In this document: positions 13,401 through 25,565 of the stretch, piece by piece
How the letters are laid out: each line of letters begins with the position of its first letter
Numbering within the stretch: the stretch's first letter is position 1
Assembly (NCBI GenBank): GCA_015680685.1
Contig: MNCI01022060.1
Coordinates: 110,097 to 174,096 of the forward strand
Source of the DNA: Gnetum montanum
Lineage: Eukaryota > Streptophyta > Gnetopsida > Gnetales > Gnetaceae
DNA length: 64,000 nt
Direction: 5' to 3'
Notes under the pieces: generated by a model
Database searches by the model: none
The model's input: the letters and a program-made list of their open reading frames with translations, nothing else
Told to the model about the DNA's origin: nothing
Program-made: the position numbers and the translations under genes

Positions 13401-13962
13401 CATTGACTCGATACCTATAAGAAGTTCATAAAACCAATGAAGTTACAAAAGTTAATTTAGTCAATAAAGCCAAAAAAAATGAAAACACTAGAGTAACCAT
13501 GCTTACCCTTGTAGATGGTAAATGGTGCAAGGTAGGTTTTGGAACAATGTATGGGCTCTATGTATCACAATCAGAGTATTGTCAACATCATACTAGCTAT
13601 ACTTTGGCATCATCTATATCTCTGTAAGGTAGCATGGGCTAATTACATTTCGTAGTTTCCCCTACTATCTTAGGAGGTGGATTTTTAGTAATGAACCTAA
13701 TAATTAGGCTAGATGAACAAGGAAATAGTGGCTCCACTATGGCCCCAACTACATCCGTAGATAAGTGTGACCACAACATCACACTAAAATTTTGCAAGAT
13801 GTAAGCAATGAATTCCCTTGCCGCAAGCCAAAACCATAATGATATCTTTTCCAAGAGCATGTTAGGAAGTGGTGTGCTACCCTTGTGGTGGCCAATGTAG
13901 CATAGAATACCCACCAAGTCAATGATAATGAGTATGAGGTTTAGAAAAACTTTGCATGGCAA
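10410..13962 (-). pseudogene. degenerate antisense extra frame inside the Tat-like element
   Basis: Several minus-strand open pieces line up over 3.5 kb in orientation opposite to the element: 13639-13962, 12241-12450, a frame across 11969-12256 (containing MDDTLFITAKDLEGR and ASDQPTLKKLKFKLR) and 10410-10766. The pieces are hydrophilic, with charged, partly coiled-coil-like segments. I do not recognise a domain. Antisense additional frames are known in some plant Tat elements such as maize Grande, so this may be a family-specific extra ORF. An unrelated nested fragment is the alternative. Frames between the pieces contain many stops. Confidence 0.35.
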
Positions 13963-16200
13963 AGAAAAAAAACATCATGACTAATTAAAACTTCTTAACA
14001 AGTTTGGAAAAACATCCTAGTTGGGGATGAGATTAGCCTTTGTAAAAAGCCCTAATATGTTTATTAAAACTTCCTGAAGAAATTAAACATAAAGTAGTAG
14101 TACAACCTTTCATAGCCTTTTACTTCATAACCAAAATATTATACCAAAAATTCATAGCCAAAATTAAGCCTTAGTCTAAACCATGCATAAACTTAGAAAA
14201 AAAGCATTGAAACTTGGAAAAAAAACATATCCATAGTAAAGAAACTGATCAAAATAGTAAAAGCCTCTATTTTTCTTAAAAATAAATTTAAAACATAAAT
14301 TTTACATATTTAGCAATCCCGAAGGGCATGGAAGTTGACAAGAGTAATCTTTAAGCATGACAACTACATCCATCCCCAAAGGGGTAAAGTGCTACAACCA
14401 TGATATAACAATAACCAAAAATTTATGAAAATTTCATCCAAGCATCAATTTTATTGATTCCACCCTGGAAGGAATCATAAAATCATAAGCTTTCTAGCCA
14501 TGAGCATTACAAAAAAAATACACATAAGCATATTTGCATAAAACATAACCAAAAATAGCAAGACCATAGCCATCATTGTTAACCCCCTTTCATGCAAGGG
14601 TGGAAGAAAATTTACTAAAAATTCATTTGGGCCCCAAACAGAGTGCTTCTACCACTATTTGAAATCTTGAATTAAGCCCTCCACATCCACACTTAAAAAA
14701 ATTTTAAAAATATTTTGTTTATGCAGAAGAAATTTATTAATTTGGATGAAAATCTAAAAATAGCATATAACCTCCATTGACATAGGCTTAATGAAAAATT
14801 CATTTCAAGTCCAATTTAAGTGATTCCACCTTTGTTGAAAAAATGAATCAAAGATCTACATATAAATAACCAAAAAACAGCCAAAAACCTTGCTAGTTAC
14901 TTAGAAAAAATTCGTGAATTTTCATAGAATTCTAAAAATGAAAATAAACACCTAACTGCATAACCTTAGGAAAACAACCATAACTCAATTGTATCAAAGA
15001 AAAATTGAATGAAAAAAATATCCATTGGAAAGATTAAATAGAGAGCTAAGAACCCATAAAATTAAATTTCAAAATTAGATAGTGGTTTTTGTATTAAAAA
15101 ATTCACAATGTTGCTTGCTTTTTTCACCAAAAAGCTTAAAAATCATAAAACCCAGCTTGACATAGCCATGAAAATGATTAATACCCATTTGGAAGTACAT
15201 CAAAATAATGGGGGTAGGATCTTGTTGAAATATACTTTGTACAAATACTTCACCCTAGATCTAAGTGAAGTGGCACTACCCCCAAATTTTGGAAAAATGC
15301 ATGAAAATAATAAGTCTAATTTTAAAAATCAAATACACCAAGGCCAAAACAATGAAATGACCATAGATATATGTAGATCCAACCAAAATAAGAAGGGTGA
15401 TTTCATCAAAATTTCATTCTACCCCCTCTACCAATGTAGATTTGAAGAAAAAAACCCCACAAATGACAAGAAAAAAATAAGAAAATTTCCTAGAAACCAA
15501 GGTAAAAATGGTTGGAACTACCTACCTTGGAGTAGCCATGGAAGAAGCCTGGATTGAGATGGGTCTAGAAAAATTTGATAGGTCCTTTCCTTGTTCATGT
15601 ACCATTTGAATTTTGGAATTTTATCTCTTCACCCCAAGCTAATTTGGTGTCATAGCTTAATCAATATTGGGAATGGTTGAAATCTATGAAGAATGAAGGT
15701 TCAATGTTGGTTGCAAGAAGAGATTGGTGATTCCATGTTGAATATTGATTGTTTCTACTACAAAAAATATCTACATGAGCTCTCCACAAATGTGTTGTTT
15801 TTGTAGAATGCAAATTTTGATTGAAACATAAGAAATTTAACATTAAAAATTCAAACAAAAACTAAATGCATTCATCCAAGCCCTAATTTCCTATTTAGTG
15901 CATGATAACTCCAAGTGCACTAAAGTGCAAAGAGGGGTGGGGGATGGGGGATCAGAAATTCTCTTCTATGTTAGGAAGGATGGAAAATAACTTCATTTTT
16001 GTAAATTTTAAATTTTTTGGTTGTTCAACACTAGGTTTTAATCCCTTGAATACTTAGAAGAACAACCAAGCCTCAACTCCCACGCATCCATGCTCACACC
16101 ATCATGACCATTATGAAAGAATGGGTGGGTNACCTAGGAGTTTCCAAACTACTGAATCTTAACACCTAGTATTGATTGTTGACACTAACAATTGTAGAGG
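13963..16200. other. AT-rich spacer inside the element
   Basis: No domain recognised. The longest frame (15108-15557, plus, 149 codons) has Lys/Asn-rich composition typical of chance frames in AT-rich DNA. A single N lies at 16131. Confidence 0.45.
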
Positions 16201-18700
16201 TTGACATGCATGGTCGATTGGCTATTGAACTAGTCTAGATCTAACTTTATTGGTTATTCCATGCTAGGTGATATCTCTTTCATGCTGCCCAGCATGGAAA
16301 CAAGGTGTATGGACTAAGAAAATTAGTAAGGAGTCCCAAAAGTAAGAAAAAAATCTTAAATTACTTTGTACCAACACCAAAGCCTTGACAGCCTTTCTAG
16401 AGGCTACTAGACTACAATAAATGAATAAAAATAAATTGCCTAAGGTTCTTCCATCATAGGGAGGACCTCATTCATGATGAGAATTCTAGTATTAGAATGG
16501 ATAGAAAGGGAGAAGTCAAAATTGTTGAATTTTTCATGCAGTTTAACTTTCGAAAGCAACCCAATCCTTCTAGAAGCCACCAGACTTTTGAAAGCCTCTT
16601 GGAATGACCAAAATTTTTCACCTTCAGTTTTTCACACTAAGGAGAATTCCATCCATGTTAAGCATAATAACCTTAGTGTGGATGGATATGAGGAAGTCTA
16701 AAAACCCTCTTAAGACCTTCAAAATTACCAAATTTCAACCCCTAGCATTGATAGTCAACATTGGCAAGCCTGTGGACACACATGCATAGCCAAAACTAAT
16801 GAAAATAAGAAAAATTTAGAGCGTCCTAGTTCCTCCATGTTGGAAGCCATCTCTCCCATGTTAGCCAATGTGGAAGCATGGAGTAACTTTGGAGGGACTC
16901 AAAAATAGCCTTTAGGTATCATAAATAGACATTGGTAACCCTTGTGTATGTCCTAGAACCCTATTTGTGCATCATAGAACCCTTAGACTTATCAAAATTG
17001 ATCATAAATAGCAAAAAATCATTTCCTTTTAATCATCCATGCTGATCATGGAAATCCTAACATGGAAATAAGGGGGGACATCAAGAACTATCCAAAAAAC
17101 TGTAAAATATCCAATTTTTGACACTAGGTAGTAGTGTTTGATATTAGTAACCCTAGAAACCTACATGCATGGCTAGAAATGATATAAAATGGTAGAAAGT
17201 AGATCCCCCTAGTTCTTGCATGATATAAGAAATCTCTTTCATGTTGGTTAGTGTTGAAGTAGTGGGGAACTTTGGGGGAACTCAGAAATAGCCCTTGTAC
17301 ACCTTAAATAGAGACCCTACAGCCCCACATGAATCCTAAGAACAACTTTACACCTTCTAGAGCCTTCAAACACCATAAAAGTGACTCAAAATGATTAGAA
17401 ATATATTTCCCCTAATTATTGATGCTACACATACCATCCTTAGTGTGGAAAGAAGGATCAATCTCAAAAACCACCTTGCAAACCTTCAAATTAACCAAAC
17501 GTGACCTCAAACACTAGTCATTAACCCAAACAATCCTAAAAGCAGATATGCATAATTGATTGACATAAAAATTGGCCTAGATCTAATATTTGTGATTATT
17601 CCATAGTGGAACTATTTCCTCCATGTTGGCTAGCATGGAGACTAAATAAGGAACTCATTTGAAGCTCATAAACACCTCATAATGACATCAAATGATCTTA
17701 CATGCACCTTAGAACCTTGTATTCATTCTCTAGAGTCTTCAAACCTTAGAAAACTAATCTTAAATGACCAAAACATCATTCTTCGAAACCCAACATGCAT
17801 AGTCGATTGCAACTCTAATTAGACCAGATCTAGGATTCTTGCTTCATCCATGATGGAGAATGTCCTTTCCATGTTAAGCAACATGGAAACATGGGGAGAA
17901 GGCTCACTTTCTATTTTTGGTGCCAGGATGACATTTCCTAATGTCAAAGATCTATATTGAAAAAGCCTAGGACCTCATGGCCTTAAGATTTTGCTAATTT
18001 AACCTTATTTTAATCTCCAAAACCCATTTTCCCCAATCCCCCATACTAGAGGAACTCCCTAAACATGGAAACAAGGAAGATAAAGCCTTAGGTACTTTTG
18101 AATGACCTCCAAATATAACCAAAATTAGCCAAAAAACTACAGAATTATGATCTATACCCTTAGGAGCCTAGAAGCCTGGTCGACACACTCTCAAATAATC
18201 TAGAAATCACTAAAGGTGTATCACCCCATTCTTCCACACTAGGGATGCTATGTGCAACATGAAAGAAAAGGGAAAGTCCATTTCAACATGTTTTGACACC
18301 CAAAACTGATTCAAACTACCTCAAAATGAATCTAAAGGATGCACAAGTTCTAGATTTTGGTTTGAGGTGCCTATTTGACCATGTTTGATCCTATTTTTAC
18401 TTATATTTTAATTCTCCACACTGAACATCCTCTCTTCCATGCTAGCTAGTGTGGAAACAAGAAGAGAAGTTTGCAAAACATGCTTTTTAACCTCTATAGA
18501 CCTCCAAAATGCTTAATTTTAATAGATCTGGCCCTGTGTTCCCTTGGGGAGGCCCTAGGAGCTCAATTTTGGATCTCTAGATGGCCTAAAACCTACTTCC
18601 CTTGGTTTCCACACTAAGGGCCCCTCCTTCCATGGTAGCCAACATCAAAACAGGGGAGCCCTAACTTGGAAGCTTGAAAATTCTTAATTTTTATGTCCAA
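16200..18700 (+). repeat. diverged tandem array, ~190/380-bp period
   Basis: A phrase like CCATGTTGGCTAGCATGGAA recurs near 16277, 16851, 17236, 17612, 17866, 18437 and 18628. Weaker related phrases (often TTAGTGTGGA) fall between them, for example near 16650, 17040, 17430, 18045 and 18245. Spacing between best matches is often 375-385 bases, with half-steps of about 190. A second recurring phrase (ATGCATGGTCGATTG-like) precedes several units. Units are too diverged for a sharp boundary. Such arrays in untranslated parts are common in Tat/Ogre elements. Confidence 0.6.
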
Positions 18701-19317
18701 ACAACCTAGAAATAGCCTTTATTGATTCCCCAAACTCACATAATAGCCTTGAATCCTATAACCATGCCTACTAAGGCCTAAAACTAGCAAATTCTAACCC
18801 TTTTTAACCTATATTAGCGAAATTTCATCATATGTAGTCTATTTTGTTTGATTTTTGCCTTATGACATGATGCTTTGACTTGTTTTTGGCCTAGTGTTAC
18901 ATTGTCAACCTTGTTGACCTTCTTGTGGCCTTTATGAAACCTTATATTTTTCTTATTTTCATTATTATAACTTTATTTACCTTTCTTTAGCCTTTTATTA
19001 ATATCAAATAATGGGGTTTTCCCTTCCATAATCCCCATTTGACATCATGTGACCATGGCTCACTATGATCTTAAACTAGCATCATGGCCTAATAAGGCTT
19101 AAAACTAGAAAAATTGTGACTCTTATTGGCCATTTGTAGCCTTATTTCTCATACTTCCCTTTGTTAACATTTATTTGGCCCTTATTGGACCTTTTTTTTT
19201 GCTTTTACCCTATTTATAGCCTTGCATGACCTTGTTTGGAGTAGAATAGCATGTATTTGCATAATTTTATAACATTTTATTATTTTTTATTTATTTATAC
19301 CTAGGTGCCACTTAATA

Positions 19318-19337
19318 TGATTTTGGTTCTCATGTAG
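19318..19337 (+). promoter_or_regulatory. candidate 3' splice site before the RT frame
   Basis: A T-rich tract ending in CATGTAG at 19337 lies 40 bases before the first in-frame ATG of the RT part. Ogre elements remove an intron between protease and RT, so an acceptor is expected here. This is inference; no donor was confirmed. Confidence 0.3.
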
Positions 19338-19376
19338 GATCAAGGTATAAGTACTTGGAAGAAGATCAATTTACCC

Positions 19377-20260
19377 TTGAGCCTAAGTAGGCCTCACAAT
19401 GATGTTGAATGGTACATTGACCTTGATTTCATAGATCTTGAGCCTGAGAGTCTTGTTTATCAAGTAGCCTTGAGAGAGAAACCTCTAGAATGGCCTAAAA
19501 ACCTAGCCAAAACCCTTGTCTTAGAGGTGGATGACATAGTTGAAGATTCTCTAGTTGAAGTTCTTATCACAACATGCAATGGTGAGGAGAAAACCTTTAA
19601 GCTAATTTCCTCACCATAATCTCAACAAGCTCAAGACATCACCAAGGTCCTACGAGGTAAAATTAAGGTTTTTGTCTAGTCATATGAGGATATGCCAGGG
19701 CTAGATCCATGCTTATTCTAGCACAACATCATACTTGACCCTAGAATTATACCAATTAAGCATAAAGTATTCAAGATTAGACTTTATTTGGCCTTGGTAG
19801 TTTGTGATGAGATCTCAAAGCTATACAAAGATAGTTTCAAAAAGCTTTGGGGATTGCAAGGTAGATTGAAAATTATTCATAGGTTTATCATTAGGCTCAT
19901 AGATAAGTTATAGATCATGCAAAAGTTACTTAATAAGGGGTTTCACTATGACTGGATGGTTCAATGGTAAGAGGCCTTTGAAAACCTTAAGCAAGAGTTG
20001 GCATAACTACCATCAGTCTATCCTCTGCAAGAGGGTAATCTATCTTATCATCTCTAATACATCCATTGCCTCTCTACTTTGTCAAAAATGTGATGATGAA
20101 GCAGAGATGCCTAAATACTAAATTAGCCATACATTAGTTGCCCACGAGACTCGATACACTAAAGTGAAGAAGTATTGTCTAGCCCTAGTCTTCTCATTGA
20201 AGAAGCAGAGACACTACCTATATACAAGCTAAGTCAATGTCATTTTCAAGGACAACATAC
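19377..20260 (+). pseudogene. Tat-like RT remnant lacking the catalytic core, plus RNase H
   Basis: The frame from 19377 is open for 80 codons (MSLSRPHNDVEWYIDLDF...). After a stop it gives the RT N-terminal signature EDMPGLDP, ILDPRIIPIKHKV and EISKLYKDSF. At about 19845 it jumps, still in frame, to LQGRLKIIHRFI, which belongs to the region after the RT palm and thumb. The whole catalytic core, including the (Y/F)xDD box, is therefore absent. RNase H follows after a frame change: SNTSIASLLCQK, then YISHTLVAHETRYTKVKKY-like residues (the position of one residue is a stop), then ALVFSLKKQRHYLYT. At least six stops occur. Confidence 0.7.
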
Positions 20261-20479
20261 TTAGAGCCATAATGACCAACATCTACGAAAGTATTTTTAT
20301 AGCCTAATGGAATGCCATAACCATGGTGTTTGACCTTCATTTCATCTCTCAATCCTCAATAAAAGGTCAAGCTATAGTCGTACAACTCATAGTTTTACCT
20401 ATTGATGATTAAGCAGCCATAGATCCTAAGTTCCCTAATGAGCTAATTAACACTATGAGCCAAGTGTCCTAGGGCTCTG

Positions 20480-20880
20480 ACATGGTCATGCAGTTTGGAA
20501 ATGCTTTAACTACCCATGGGGCCAATGCTGCTACCATCATAACATTTCCATATAATGAAATCTAACCCTTCACCTATTTTTTTGAGTTCCCATGTACCAA
20601 GAACATAGCGGAGCATGAATATTTGATTAGAGGAATGATGCTAGATTGTTACCCAGGAATCAAACTCTTAACAACCAAAGGCAATTCACAACTTGTGGTT
20701 AACCAAGTGACTGAGGCCTATGAGTGTAAAGCCAAATACTTACAACCATATTGTGACCTAGGGAAGAAATTGTTACAACAATCCATAGAAATTGATATCC
20801 AATATATACCCCAAAATGAGAACATCATAGTTGATGCAATTTCAACATTAACCCTTAGTATTACACCTTATGTGTTTAAT
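20480..20880 (+). pseudogene. archaeal-type RNase H (aRNH), downstream of gRNH
   Basis: The frame gives HGANAATIITFPYNE, then FEFPCTKN, AEHEYLIRGM, then GNSQLVVNQVTEAYECKAKY and IQYIPQNENIIVDAIS. This is the second RNase H typical of Tat elements, placed between gRNH and integrase. Active-site positions are partly lost: the first Asp (usually in a (F/Y)DG motif) reads G-N, the Asp of the usual GDS reads Asn, while the final Asp in the NEN...VDAIS stretch is kept. A clean open frame runs from 20623 to 21072. Confidence 0.7.
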
Positions 20881-21072
20881 AAGTTACCCACCTTAACCAT
20901 GGACTATACTACTTCCATCACAAAGAACACTAAAGATATCTTTGTGGTCATCATTCATACTACTCCTACTAAGGAGTGGTATGATGTTATCAAATTCTAC
21001 CTTATGTATGATGAATCCTTAGAATGGCTAACTACTACTCAGAAGGATGTTGTATGCAAGAGATCGAAGTAG

Positions 21073-22209
21073 TATGTCATCATAGGTGATAACATGGTAT
21101 GTCAACGATCCTATGATGGCATACTCTTAAAGTGCTTAGGTAAACTCAAAGCCAAAAGATTCCTATAGGAAGTTCATGATGGTATTTGTGGAGGACATAT
21201 AGGACCTAGATTTATGGCCCCTAATATTAGATGGTTAGGCTATTATTGGTCCCATATGAAAAATGATTGCTTGTAGAAAGTTAAGCATTATGACACATGC
21301 CAATGGTATAACAACCTCATACATGTAACACAAACTGAGTTGCATACCACTCAAATAACATGGCCATTTTAATGATGGAGGTTGGATATCATTGGACCTA
21401 TAACACCGAAGTATTGAACAAGGAATAAATTCATTATCATCATAACCAAATATTTTACAAAGTGGGTTAAGGCTATTCCTCTAAGAAAGACTACATTTGA
21501 CCAAGTGTACAAATTCATCCTAGATAACATTATAGCCCATTTTGGCATACCCATGACCATAGTTACCAAAAATGGACCATAATTTAGTAGCCAAGAAATG
21601 AAAGATTTCTATCATAACCTAGGCATTAAGAATCCTTTCTTGTTGTCTTATTATCATCAAGTCAAAGGACAAGTAGAAGCAAGTAACAAGATCATCATCA
21701 ACCTACTCAAGAAGATGCTCAATAATAGCAAGAACTAGCTTGTCCATGAACTATGGCCATATATAACAACCTATTACATGACAACTAGTATGACCCCCTA
21801 TATCCTAGTTTATTTTTCTAAATATATTTTAGTTCTTGAATTTTAGGTGCCTTCACTCTAAGTAGCCTTGACTGACTTCATCAACAATCAGCAGAGTAAG
21901 GAGTTGTAGACAATAGCCCTAGAATTTGTGGAGGAGCAATGTATGCAAGCATTTTCTCACATAAAACAATATTAAGAGAGGCAAAAGTAACAACATCACC
22001 ATAACTTGACTAGGAATAAGATCAAGGAAGGTGTACTAGTCATCAAAGTCATCCATGAGCATGTGGACAAATTCTCATCCAACTGGGAAGCATCCCTCCT
22101 TGTCACTAAAGTCTACTAGAATAGTGCATTTAGGACAACCAACATGGATGGGAATGAGCTAGGCAATCTAGTGAATCATTCCTATCTAAAGCCATACTAC
22201 ATGTAGCCA
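21073..22209 (+). pseudogene. Tat-like integrase
   Basis: The zinc-binding region reads HDGICGGHIGP, then GYYWSHMKND and DTCQWY. The core has LDIIGPI (first Asp kept), YFTKWVKAIPL, then IVTKNGP where the usual second Asp is Lys, then GQVEASNK with the catalytic Glu kept. The C-terminal part ends with DGNELGNLVNHSYLKPYYM and a stop at about 22206. At least eight stops interrupt it. Only about 160 bases separate the stop from the 3' LTR. Confidence 0.8.
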
Positions 22210-22349
22210 ACAATAATTAACAAATAAGCCTACTTTCAACAATATGCTAGGGCCTAAAACTAGAGATACAACCTACCAAGACCTTAAATCAACACAACAG
22301 TGGTGTTTTGTATTCTTTGTTGATGTCTCTCTAGTTAGTCCTCTAGACA

Positions 22350-22367
22350 CCAACAAAGAGGGGCCTT
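22350..22367 (+). promoter_or_regulatory. polypurine tract of the Tat-like element
   Basis: ACCAACAAAGAGGGGCCTT directly precedes the 3' LTR start. The same context (CAACAAAGAGGG) precedes the LTR of the second copy at 26629. Confidence 0.6.
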
Positions 22368-22956
22368 TGAAACACCATAAAAATTTTCATGTTATGGACA
22401 ATTTTTATCATGTAGATTTCACCCATAAAATGTGAGGAAAAACTTTATTTTAAATGTAAATACTGTAATCCATGAGGGGAAATCTCACATATTCCATACT
22501 TTTGGAGTTGAAAATGGCTCATAATTGGTCAAAGCCTCATTCCTGAAGTAAAAAAAGTAACCAAGTGTCTATATTTGATGGATTACAAAAAATGCCTTTT
22601 TGACAGCCAAAAATGATAATTTGATGGATTCTATGGGGGGTATATACTTTTCTATGCTAGAAACATCTACAGGGAAATTTCACCTAACCCTAGTGTAGAT
22701 GGATGGGGGGTTTCCCCTCAGTGTGGAAACCTTCTTCCCTTAGCATCAAAGTTTTCCCTAGCATGGAGGCTTCACCCCCGGCATGGAAAATGAATGTCCT
22801 AAGTGTGGAAGCCACAAAAGTCAAATTTCATCACTCCATGCACTCCAACATTGATTAGCCACTTCAACAAGCATGGAAAAAGGCTTAGTGTGAAAGGTGT
22901 GCCTCCATTACTATTTATAGTAAATGAAATTGCCATGGGGATTAAGCACTTGCTAT
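22368..22956 (+). repeat. truncated 3' LTR of the Tat-like element
   Basis: Homologous to 2393-2990 from its first base to about 22956. It then changes abruptly to unrelated sequence before reaching the TATAAAAG position, so the promoter-proximal half is missing. Confidence 0.75.
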
Positions 22957-23806
22957 ACCCAAGTTGGGGAACCATGTTAAATTTTGTGTGTGTACTTTCT
23001 CTCAAATAATTTTAATTTGTGGAACTTATTCATTCCCCAAAATACAAAATTTTAATTTGGGGAACTATTGTAGAAAGTCATCTTTCATTAGAAGAAGATG
23101 TCTTTCTAGAATGAAGGTCAATTATAGAAAGATGTCTTAGTCTTGGGGAATACTTCTCTAGTGACCATTAGTTGGTCATTGCACAAGTTCCAAGATGAAT
23201 TCAGAAACATAGTGGCTATAAGAATACTTCATTCTCATTGGAAAATGTATAAGCATTGTGTACTATCTATTGTAATCATTTGGAAATCATTGTAATCATT
23301 GTTGCTTCTCATTGTACAATCTTTTATGTTTTGTAATTGATCAAAATGAGTTGTACCTTAGGTACAAGAATCCACAAACATAGTTGCATTAATAACTTGT
23401 AATTGTTATTTTCTTTTATTGTCCTATGGGGCTGATGTGCTTCTTGTAGGAAGGAATCTTGCTTAAGCTTATCAAGATCCTATAGAAATGAGTGTTTGTG
23501 TAGTGCCACAACACTTTGGAGTAGAGTTCAAATTCTAAAGGTTGTGGGATCTTGAAAATTACATTCTAAGCTTTTTGAGACCTTGTGAGATTGAGTGGAT
23601 TTGTAGCATCAAATTAGTTCAAAGTGGAGCTTAGAGCTCGTACAGGGTGTGATACCCTTCAAATCAGATTTGAGAGAAATAAAGTTTGGAGGTGTGCTTG
23701 CATACTATCCTCCAAGTATGGACTACCCAAGTTGGGGAACCATGTTAAATTTCATGTGTGTACTTTCTCTCAAAGAATTTTTATTTGGAAAACTTATTCA
23801 TTCCCC
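22957..23806. repeat. segment bounded by 82-bp direct repeats
   Basis: 22957-23038 and 23725-23806 are direct repeats of about 82 bases, roughly 90% identical, beginning ACCCAAGTTGGGGAACCATG. The 686 bases between them have no long frame. They contain LTR-like text (TTGTAATCATT repeats near 23270-23300, palindromic TTGTACCTTAGGTACAAG at about 23351). The segment separates the truncated 3' LTR from the second Tat copy. It could be a miniature terminal-repeat element or debris of a solo LTR. Confidence 0.45.
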
Positions 23807-23837
23807 TTCTCCCCACCTTCTAAGTTCAATGATCCTC

Positions 23838-25565
23838 GAAACCTTCAACTACATATGGGGCCAAATATTGTTATCATATTAACACTTCCCTCTAGTGAGA
23901 TTTAAGCCTTTTTCCTATCATTTTAAGTTCCTATGTATCAACAATGTGGTAGAGCATGAATATTTAATTAGAGAGATGATGGTACCTCATTACTATGTAT
24001 GTTCATATTTTATGATAAAATGTGACTTGCAACTAGTGGTCAACCAAGTATCCAAAGTCTATGCTTGCAAAGCTAAAAATTTATAGCCATACTATGATTT
24101 AGCCAAAACACTCTTGAAAAAATTTAAAGATGTTAATATTTAACACATTCCTTGAGCCAAAAATACACTAGATGATGTCATTCCCATCTTATCCTTAAGT
24201 GTGATGCTTGATGTGTTTAGAAACTTGCCTTCCATGACGGAAAATTCTACTCTTCTTATCACATGAAACACTCAAAGTAATTCTATAGAAACCATAGATA
24301 ATATTCCTTAATAAAAATGGTATGATAACATCAAGTTTTATCTAATTAATGATGAACCTCAAAGAAATCTAAATACTTCTCAAATGGATATCATACATAA
24401 ATGATCAAAATAATATGTCATTGTAACTAATCATACATTATGTCAAAAATCATATGATGGTGTATTAATAGTATGATTGAGAAAAGTATAAGTCCATATG
24501 GTCCTAGAATAGGTACACAATGGCATATGTGAAGGACATATAGGACCTACAGCCATGGTTGCTATGATTAAACACATAGGATACTATTTGCCTTGTATGG
24601 AAAGTGACTAATTGTAGAAGGTAAAACCTTGTGACACTTGTCAATGGTACAAAAACTTGATACACATGCCACCAAATAAGGTACACACTAATCAAATTAC
24701 ATGGCCATTTCAATAATGGATAATTGACATAATTAAACCAATAAATTTTAAATCCTCTAGAGGAAATAACTTTATCAGCACTGCAATCAAGTATTTCACA
24801 AAGTGGGTTGAAGTTATTCCTTTTAGAAAAATAACATTACAACACTTCTGTAAATTCATCTTAAATAACATAGTATCCTATTTTGGCCTACCTCTAACTA
24901 TTGTCATAGACAACAAACCATAGTTTAGTAGCCATGAAATGCAAGCATTTTAGCAATGATTACAAATTAAGCATTCTATTTCATCACCCTATTATCTACA
25001 AGCCAATGACCAAGCTAAAGCTAATAAGAACGTTATCATTAATCTCCTAAAGAAAATGTTAAATAATGAAAAACATAGATGGCATGAATAACTCTTGTAT
25101 ACATTTTAGGCCTATAGAACAATCTTTCAAACCAAAACTAGTGCCATCCCATATAGCCTTATGTACAGGTCTAAAGGTATTTCTCCTTTTAAATTGAAAG
25201 TTCCATCCCTAAGGATAGCTCTATCTAACTTCATTAATGATGGGAAAAACAATGATTTATGTACCATTGACCTAGATTTAGTGGAAGAGGAATAAATGTA
25301 AATACTTTCTCACATCAAATATTATCAAAAGAAGCAAAAAAATAAAAAAATACTATTAGCATCATCTTGACTAATGGAAATTCAATGAAGGAGATCTTAT
25401 CCTTAAGGCTATTTGTGAACATGAAGATAAATTATCAACCAACTAGAAAGGACTTTTCTTGATAACTAAAGATTATGGAAATGGAGCATTCAAGTTGGTA
25501 GACATGAATGGAAATGAATTAAACAATTTGATCAACCATTCTTATCTCAAACCTTATTATATATA
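23838..25565 (+). pseudogene. second Tat-like copy: aRNH and integrase
   Basis: From about 23838 the sequence is homologous to 20508 onward, starting in mid-aRNH: VEHEYLIREMM, CDLQLVVNQVSKVYACKAK. Integrase follows with GICEGHIGP, CDTCQWYKN, IDIIKPI, YFTKWVEVIPF, VIDNKP, and YYLQANDQAKANK. Both Asp of the catalytic triad remain, but the Glu position is Lys. Stops are frequent. The gag, protease, RT and gRNH parts are absent, so it is 5'-truncated or was joined here by recombination. Confidence 0.75.

Larger units (their letters stand above)
2393..22956 (+). mobile_element. Ogre/Tat-like Ty3/gypsy element, ~20.6 kb, decayed
   Basis: Two direct repeats starting TGAAACACCATAAAA, at 2393 and 22368, bracket gag, protease, RNase H, archaeal-type RNase H and integrase remnants, all in plus orientation. 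The repeats are roughly 80-86% alike by eye over about 590 bp, so this is an old insertion. A purine-rich tract precedes the right repeat. An RNase H pair before integrase, plus a very long interior, fits the Tat lineage (Ogre, Grande, Retand relatives). About 10 kb between protease and RT is non-pol sequence. The element lies inside a copia frame on the left. On the right its LTR is truncated at about 22956. Confidence 0.75.

Noticed and set aside
15108-15557. 149-codon plus frame as a gene
   Set aside because: Lys/Asn-rich composition expected from AT-rich DNA; no domain and no relation to neighbouring element frames.
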